Assembly: GCA_003453735.1 (NCBI GenBank)
Contig: DMNE01000030.1
Span: 10,755-28,120 of the forward strand
Direction of reading: 5' to 3'
DNA: 17,366 nucleotides
Source of the DNA: Nitrospiraceae bacterium
Lineage (GTDB): Bacteria > Nitrospirota > Thermodesulfovibrionia > Thermodesulfovibrionales > UBA9159
The translations under genes were made by a program, and so were the position numbers. Below, piece after piece: positions 13,099 through 17,366 of the stretch (the first letter of the stretch is position 1; each line of letters starts with the position of its first letter). The notes under the pieces were generated by a model that did no database searches, had not been told where the DNA came from, and saw nothing but the letters and a program-made list of their open reading frames with translations.

Positions 13099-13833
13099 TC
13101 ATTTGCTATCATGGGATTTTCTCACGATATCGACATCTGATTTGTCACCATCAAAAGTCATCTCTTCATTCGTGAAACGATCTTCAACGGGCGGAAAACT
13201 ATCTGCAGAGCCCACATAGTATCTCCCTCGGGGGACGTACAGCGTATATCGGCCTTCACGGTCGACCCAGGCTGAAAGATAATCCGGTATTCCGGCAGTC
13301 TTTTCCTTTTTGTCTGCAACCACATAGGCTCCAATGACAGGAGAACCATTTTCGTCAATGATTCTCCCACTTATTTTGACAGGTCCCTCCCTTTCTTTCT
13401 CTCTTATCTTTATAGCATCTCTAAGGTCCGCCACAACGAAATCCGTATTCACCTCTGCCCCTGGATCCAATTCAACCTCCACCGGTTCTCCCGAATGCTT
13501 GTCCCCAGGCAGCAGTGGTCCATAACCTTCCGTCTTCTTTAATCGTGCTACGAGCCAATATCTCCCCGGAGGCAATACCATACGAAACAGGCCATCGTTA
13601 TCCGTGTGAGCTGATATGAAATCAGCCGGTCTTTTCACGTAAGGGCTGTCATACACAAACACCATTGCCCCCACCACAGCCTTACCTTCCCTATCAGAAA
13701 CCCTTCCCTTTAAAACAGGTTTTTCTTCTGCCAAAGCCGGGGAACAACCAATAGCCAAACCATACCACAAAGCGAGCAGAAGCAATAAAGCATTGACACA
13801 CCCACGGGCAGAACTCCCAACCCATGCTCTCAT
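13099..13833 (-). CDS. Secreted protein with two carboxypeptidase-regulatory-like domains
   Basis: This 244-residue exported protein has an N-terminal hydrophobic signal (about residues 14-30), ending either at ALA-EE (type I) or at Cys30 (LAIGC, possible lipoprotein). Two copies of a CarboxypepD_reg-like (Ig/transthyretin-like) beta-sandwich follow. In copy 1 (about 38-115) the core reads LKGRVSDREGKAVVGAMVFV and LPPGRYWLVARL; in copy 2 (about 151-230) it reads ISGRIIDENGSPVIGAYVVA and VPRGRYYVGSA. Such domains are non-catalytic and stabilise or present other proteins outside the cell. The ATG overlaps the stop of the beta-helix gene as ATGA, so the two are co-expressed. The gene is a relative of the protein encoded at 16477-17271, placing two similar proteins on either side of the beta-helix. 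Confidence 0.88.
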   Translation of the reverse strand: MRAWVGSSARGCVNALLLLLALWYGLAIGCSPALAEEKPVLKGRVSDREGKAVVGAMVFVYDSPYVKRPADFISAHTDNDGLFRMVLPPGRYWLVARLKKTEGYGPLLPGDKHSGEPVEVELDPGAEVNTDFVVADLRDAIKIREKEREGPVKISGRIIDENGSPVIGAYVVADKKEKTAGIPDYLSAWVDREGRYTLYVPRGRYYVGSADSFPPVEDRFTNEEMTFDGDKSDVDIVRKSHDSK

Positions 13834-16349
13834 TTCTCTTGAACTCCGGTCTGCCCCTTCATGAGCGCCCTCTTTTCGTTCGGGATTCTTTCAGGGAATT
13901 CAATAGCGAATGGCTGTTTCGCATATGGCTCGTAATGCACCCTGCCTATGCCGGGCTCTCTCCGTGCATCATAGATCGTCTCAAGCGGGATCCCCTCTCC
14001 CCACCAGTTGTCTCTTGCCTCCACGTCTTCCTCATTGAAGTCCCCTAACCGGATATTATATTCGCTGTTGGCAAAAAGATTATTCTTCTTTATGGTCAAT
14101 CCACCGCCCTTTTCCCTCACAAAAATTCCTGTACTGTTCTTCGTTATGACGTTTTCAGCAATGAGCGCATTGCCCCTGAATGCCCTTATGCCGATGTCAT
14201 TTTCCGTAAACAAGCACCGCCTAACTTCAACCGGTCCGCTCGTGAACCTGAGACCTCCGGTGTTTTTCATAAAACAACACCCTTCCACCCTGAGATCGGT
14301 AAAATGGACGTGCAGCGCCCACGTCGCATTGGTAAAGGTACAGTTTGAAAATACGCTGCCCTTGGCATGATCAAGGAGTATCTCGTCCCATTCACCCGCA
14401 TCGCCCCCCTTAAGGGAAGCAAAGGTAATTCTTGCGTCTTTTTCCCCCTGCGCCAGTATCTTTCCCTTTACAGTAAGCCCAGCGCCCTTTGAAAAGAGAA
14501 CCCTGGTATTCGGTGTAATCGCAAGAGTTATGCCAGGAGCCACAGCTACGTTGCCTTCTATCAAAATATCTCCGCGCCATGTCGTATCCGTATCTATAGT
14601 CTTTAAAGGCCATGAAAAAATAACTGGTTCTTCCAGCACAGGCTGATACTCTGCCCTGCCTTTCGAGGGGTCTTTCTCTTTGTCATAAATGGTATTTCTC
14701 ACATCCCCTCCTCCCCACCAGTTCATGCGTGCCGGGACATCTGTCTGTCCGTCTATTCCGAGGTTGTAAAGCCCGTTTCGAAGGATATTATTCGCTGTTA
14801 TAATTCCCTGAAAAGACTGTATCCCGATACCCCGTTCGCCATTGTCCGAAATGAGATTGCCACGGATAACAGCGCCGGAATCCTGAATATTTATTCCGTT
14901 TAAGCCGTTCCCCTGGACAACATTTCCGCTGATCTCGATGTTATTTGTGCCTTTTAACGATATCCCGGATTCGAGATTGTGCGAAATAACGTTGTGGCCG
15001 AATGTTCCGTACACTGCATCCGTCACCATCAGGCCGTGCCTGTTGCCATCGATGAGGTTGCCCTCTACATCGGGAACCCCTTCCCTTACCCTCAGACCTT
15101 CCTGCTCATTATTCGTTATTGCGTTATCTTTTAGGATGAGACTGTTACGGAACAAATTAAGCCCGGAAGAATTATGATAGATTATGTTGTCAGAAAAGAT
15201 GATTTCGGAGTCCCTTGCCTGAAGCGCGCTTTTATTCCCATAAAAATGAGTTCCCCTGATTTCGACGATCGACTCCTGGAACTGTATCCCGCGGTAATTG
15301 TTCCGCAAGACAGACTCCGTGACCGCCACGTTGGAAAAGTGGAAATGAAGTCCTCTGTATGCATCCTCGATTTGACAGTACTCAATAAGGTTCTGAGCCC
15401 TATCGCTGTTCATGATATTGATTGCATCCCAATCGCCCATTCTTCTCTGTTTCTCGGCAGACCTGAAGAAAATGGGATTGTCTTTTGTGCCCTTGGCAAT
15501 AATAACCCCCTGTATGAGAAGCCCATTTTCACCGATGCCTGTATTATTGGTGTCTTTTTTCTTAAACTCCACAATGGTCCCGGGAATTATGATCAACCGG
15601 GAATTCTCAGGCACACGGATAATGCCGTTCACTTCAATCCTCCCCTGCCAGACTGTCGTCCCTAACAGAGCCTCGTCACGGTACATCCTGCTTTCACCCT
15701 TTTTCGCCGCTTTATATTCCTTTACCTGGAGGTGATAATCTTTTGTCTCCGAAGAATAACTGTCCTTCTTTCTGTTTCCTTTAACGTTGTTGTCCTTACT
15801 GTCAATCTTCGCTCCGTTTAACAAAAACAAACCGTAATCGTTCTCTGTCACCTGGGTAGCCTCGATGTGGGCAGCGGCATCACGCCCCTGGACTGTGAGA
15901 CCATAGTGATTCTTTGTCAGTAGAGATCCGCTCATAAAAACGGAGCCTTGTATCACATACACTCCGGTGTCAGCGTCGCGGATGGTGCAAGAACGTAAGA
16001 TAGCCTTCCCGCCGTCAACGATTATCCCAGCCCACGCCGATTCCTTTTCACCAGAGATGAGAAAGGTAACCGGTGAGCCCTCCTTCCCATCCGCCACAAG
16101 CGTTCCCCTGACGGTTATTTCCGTCATGGGTGACATAAACTCAGGGTCTGTCCTCGTACTCTCAGAAGGTGATACCCGTATGATCGTGCCAGGGGAGATG
16201 GTCAGGGTAACTCCCTCGGGAATAAGAACATCCTTTTCAACGGAAATCTCCCCTGACCAGGTCGCGTCGGATTTTATCACCGTGCCTAATGCTGCGGAGG
16301 GGAGCAAAAGAAGAATCAGGCATACAAAAACAGCTTCGGACTTTTTCAT
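13830..16349 (-). CDS. Secreted right-handed parallel beta-helix protein (NosD-like repeats)
   Basis: This 839-residue protein has a signal peptide (cleavage near residue 22, ALG-TV) and consists almost wholly of short N/G-rich beta-helix turns (NNxxxGIxxxxxxxxxxxN type), as in the NosD/CASH/pectin-lyase-like folds. Three modules can be seen, beginning at about 28, 232 and 589. Each opens with W-x-G, a PxxxxLxIxPxTxxxF-type strand and a segment that places VKG or ADGKE before the helix coils. Modules 2 and 3 close with NWWG (543-546 and 781-784) followed by IYD and a GRxxYxP motif; module 1 lacks this. Such proteins bind or cleave polysaccharides or act as surface scaffolds. No catalytic set typical of lyases is evident. 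No good RBS precedes the ATG. It is translationally coupled to the downstream carboxypeptidase-regulatory-like gene. Confidence 0.88.
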   Translation of the reverse strand: MKKSEAVFVCLILLLLPSAALGTVIKSDATWSGEISVEKDVLIPEGVTLTISPGTIIRVSPSESTRTDPEFMSPMTEITVRGTLVADGKEGSPVTFLISGEKESAWAGIIVDGGKAILRSCTIRDADTGVYVIQGSVFMSGSLLTKNHYGLTVQGRDAAAHIEATQVTENDYGLFLLNGAKIDSKDNNVKGNRKKDSYSSETKDYHLQVKEYKAAKKGESRMYRDEALLGTTVWQGRIEVNGIIRVPENSRLIIIPGTIVEFKKKDTNNTGIGENGLLIQGVIIAKGTKDNPIFFRSAEKQRRMGDWDAINIMNSDRAQNLIEYCQIEDAYRGLHFHFSNVAVTESVLRNNYRGIQFQESIVEIRGTHFYGNKSALQARDSEIIFSDNIIYHNSSGLNLFRNSLILKDNAITNNEQEGLRVREGVPDVEGNLIDGNRHGLMVTDAVYGTFGHNVISHNLESGISLKGTNNIEISGNVVQGNGLNGINIQDSGAVIRGNLISDNGERGIGIQSFQGIITANNILRNGLYNLGIDGQTDVPARMNWWGGGDVRNTIYDKEKDPSKGRAEYQPVLEEPVIFSWPLKTIDTDTTWRGDILIEGNVAVAPGITLAITPNTRVLFSKGAGLTVKGKILAQGEKDARITFASLKGGDAGEWDEILLDHAKGSVFSNCTFTNATWALHVHFTDLRVEGCCFMKNTGGLRFTSGPVEVRRCLFTENDIGIRAFRGNALIAENVITKNSTGIFVREKGGGLTIKKNNLFANSEYNIRLGDFNEEDVEARDNWWGEGIPLETIYDARREPGIGRVHYEPYAKQPFAIEFPERIPNEKRALMKGQTGVQEK

Positions 16350-16476
16350 ACAATGCTACCATGGACACACTGAAGGATTTTTTCAGAGTAAAGAAATGAC
16401 ATCTTAGTATTTGCTAGTCCACATCCGGCTTTTCACATAGAGCCGCACGCGATTGCAGCAGCGCACGGAAGGCGAG

Positions 16477-17271
16477 TTAAGGTTGAGACGTTGCGCCTCC
16501 CATCTTCTTAACCGTTATATCAATACCCGTTGTTGTAGTAAAGGATTTAACGGAAACAGGCTTACTGTCTTTATAGACACCCAGGAGTTCATCGGTTGAT
16601 CGAGGACCTCCCCCATAATTGGTTCGACTCAGCAAGAAAAACGTTCCTTCACCGGCAAGCCTCAACTCGTAGTGGCCGAGCTTATCCGACAGCTCTGAAA
16701 CAAAAAGGGGCCTTCCGAACATCGACGGGTTGACAAAGGCAAACACCAGCATCCCTTCCATGGGCCTGCCGTTTTCGTCATAAATCGTGCCCTGTATTGA
16801 GGTGATCCCCTTTTGCGCAAGCGTTTCCCGTTTGAACGGTACGGCTTCCTCCAATACCCCCAAGTCGATCTTGCTATCTTTCGAGACCCTGAGTTTCTTC
16901 GGTTGCCCCTTCTCGTCCTGGCTTATGAAGAAATAGTCCCCCTCATGAGGCGGACCGAGTCGTTGTCCTGACTGTCTCTTAATAGCCCCCATATAATAAT
17001 CGCCTTCAGGGAGCATGACGGTAAAATGCGCATTGTCTTCGATCTCGAATGCATACGTCGGAACCCTCCAGTATTTGGTTGCCGAAGGAGGAGGACCAGC
17101 TTTCTCATCAAAAAAGAAGACTGTTCCGCCCTTCATCAGTCCCCCGCCCTTTATATGGATTACCCCGGTCACAGTGCCGATGTCGCTTTGCTTGCTCTGC
17201 CCTGCAGCGAATGCGGTGCCGTACAGCAGAAGACACAGCAGAACCATTGCCGATATAACCGATCCTCTCAT
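16477..17271 (-). CDS. Secreted protein with carboxypeptidase-regulatory-like domains
   Basis: This 264-residue exported protein has a clear signal peptide (cleavage near residue 22, AFA-AG). Two beta-sandwich-like regions follow. The first (about 33-135) contains VTGVIHIKGGGLMKGGTVFF and MLPEGDYYMGAIKR. The second (about 157-258) contains IQGTIYDENGRPMEGMLVFAF, HYELRLAGEGTFFLLSR and a final KSFTTTTGIDITVKK strand. The pattern matches the gene at 13099-13833, so the two are paralogous. The ATG at 17271 is chosen because GAGGAGGT lies 8 bases upstream and the signal peptide begins there; an ATG at 17304 would add a charged 11-residue leader. It lies 127 bases before the beta-helix gene. Its role is probably binding or stabilising a surface structure; no enzyme motif is seen. 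Confidence 0.85.
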   Translation of the reverse strand: MRGSVISAMVLLCLLLYGTAFAAGQSKQSDIGTVTGVIHIKGGGLMKGGTVFFFDEKAGPPPSATKYWRVPTYAFEIEDNAHFTVMLPEGDYYMGAIKRQSGQRLGPPHEGDYFFISQDEKGQPKKLRVSKDSKIDLGVLEEAVPFKRETLAQKGITSIQGTIYDENGRPMEGMLVFAFVNPSMFGRPLFVSELSDKLGHYELRLAGEGTFFLLSRTNYGGGPRSTDELLGVYKDSKPVSVKSFTTTTGIDITVKKMGGATSQP

Positions 17272-17366
17272 CTCTGACGACCTCCTCGTTCGCTCATCAT
17301 CCATGTCACCTGCCTGGCCAGCCGGCGAGCATCTTTCCTTTGTCCCAATTCAGTCTTGGCAAGCCG
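17268..17366 (-). CDS. Possible C-terminal tail of an upstream gene (truncated by the window)
   Basis: A frame open from the window edge encodes 32 residues, starting RLAKTELGQRKDARRLARQV and ending GGRQR. It stops with a TGA that overlaps the ATG at 17271 as ATGA. The 4-base overlap is typical of operon partners and the sequence looks like an amphipathic helix, but it is too short to assign. It could also be a chance open frame in the leader of the next gene. Confidence 0.3.
   Translation of the reverse strand, partial: RLAKTELGQRKDARRLARQVTWMMSERGGRQR

Noticed and set aside
15174..15665. 163-codon plus-strand ORF inside the beta-helix gene.
   Set aside because: It is antisense to a clearly coding repeat protein, has no family resemblance and is an expected shadow frame.
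16400..16476. Minus-strand text around GTGAAAAGCCGGATG that recalls a group II intron segment.
   Set aside because: Too short, no domain V-like hairpin and no reverse transcriptase remnant nearby.

Overview
The window (17,366 bases, moderate GC) looks chromosomal and comes from a Gram-negative, probably anaerobic bacterium. An MCE/Mla-type lipid transport pair, lipoproteins, a periplasmic SurA-like chaperone, a ResB-type protein, a sigma-54 promoter and a GeoRSP-type radical SAM cassette together suggest a Geobacter-like Desulfobacterota or a Nitrospirota relative. The lineage is an inference. There are no rRNA, tRNA, transposase, integrase or CRISPR signs, and no gene-free stretch longer than about 240 bases.

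Plus strand, 1-3776: the C-terminal part of an MlaF-like ABC ATPase overlaps an MCE (MlaD-like) protein that carries five exactly phased 34-residue repeats. Next come a membrane-anchored metallophosphoesterase and a SurA/PrsA-like lipoprotein chaperone, closed by a good intrinsic terminator at 3750-3776. Everything beyond this terminator is on the minus strand, so the two blocks converge.

Minus strand, 12930 down to 3779, is the most interesting block. A near-perfect sigma-54 promoter (12930-12916) precedes this series: OpuAC-like solute-binding protein, reduced ResB-like membrane protein, PhnD-like lipoprotein, membrane-anchored TPR protein ending in Ser-Cys-Gly, selenium-type YedE transporter, ArsP/DUF318-type permease fused to a GATase/DUF4350-like domain, and a small cupin. 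It is followed by a three-gene cassette (PqqD-like chaperone, radical SAM/SPASM enzyme, SPASM protein lacking the radical SAM cysteines) that matches the GeoRSP system. Gaps are short and several stops overlap starts, so much of the block may be one transcription unit. Two solute-binding proteins occur with no ABC permease or ATPase, beside two other transport proteins. This points to an envelope system for handling a sulfur, selenium or metalloid compound, plus peptide maturation. The substrate cannot be read from the sequence. Two small ORFs (34 and 48 codons) lie in the gaps of this block.

Minus strand, 17366 down to 13099: a possible tail of an upstream gene, then two secreted proteins with carboxypeptidase-regulatory-like (Ig/transthyretin-like) domains flanking an 839-residue secreted right-handed beta-helix protein. 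The last two overlap by ATGA. This appears to be a separate envelope or surface operon ending just before the sigma-54 promoter region.
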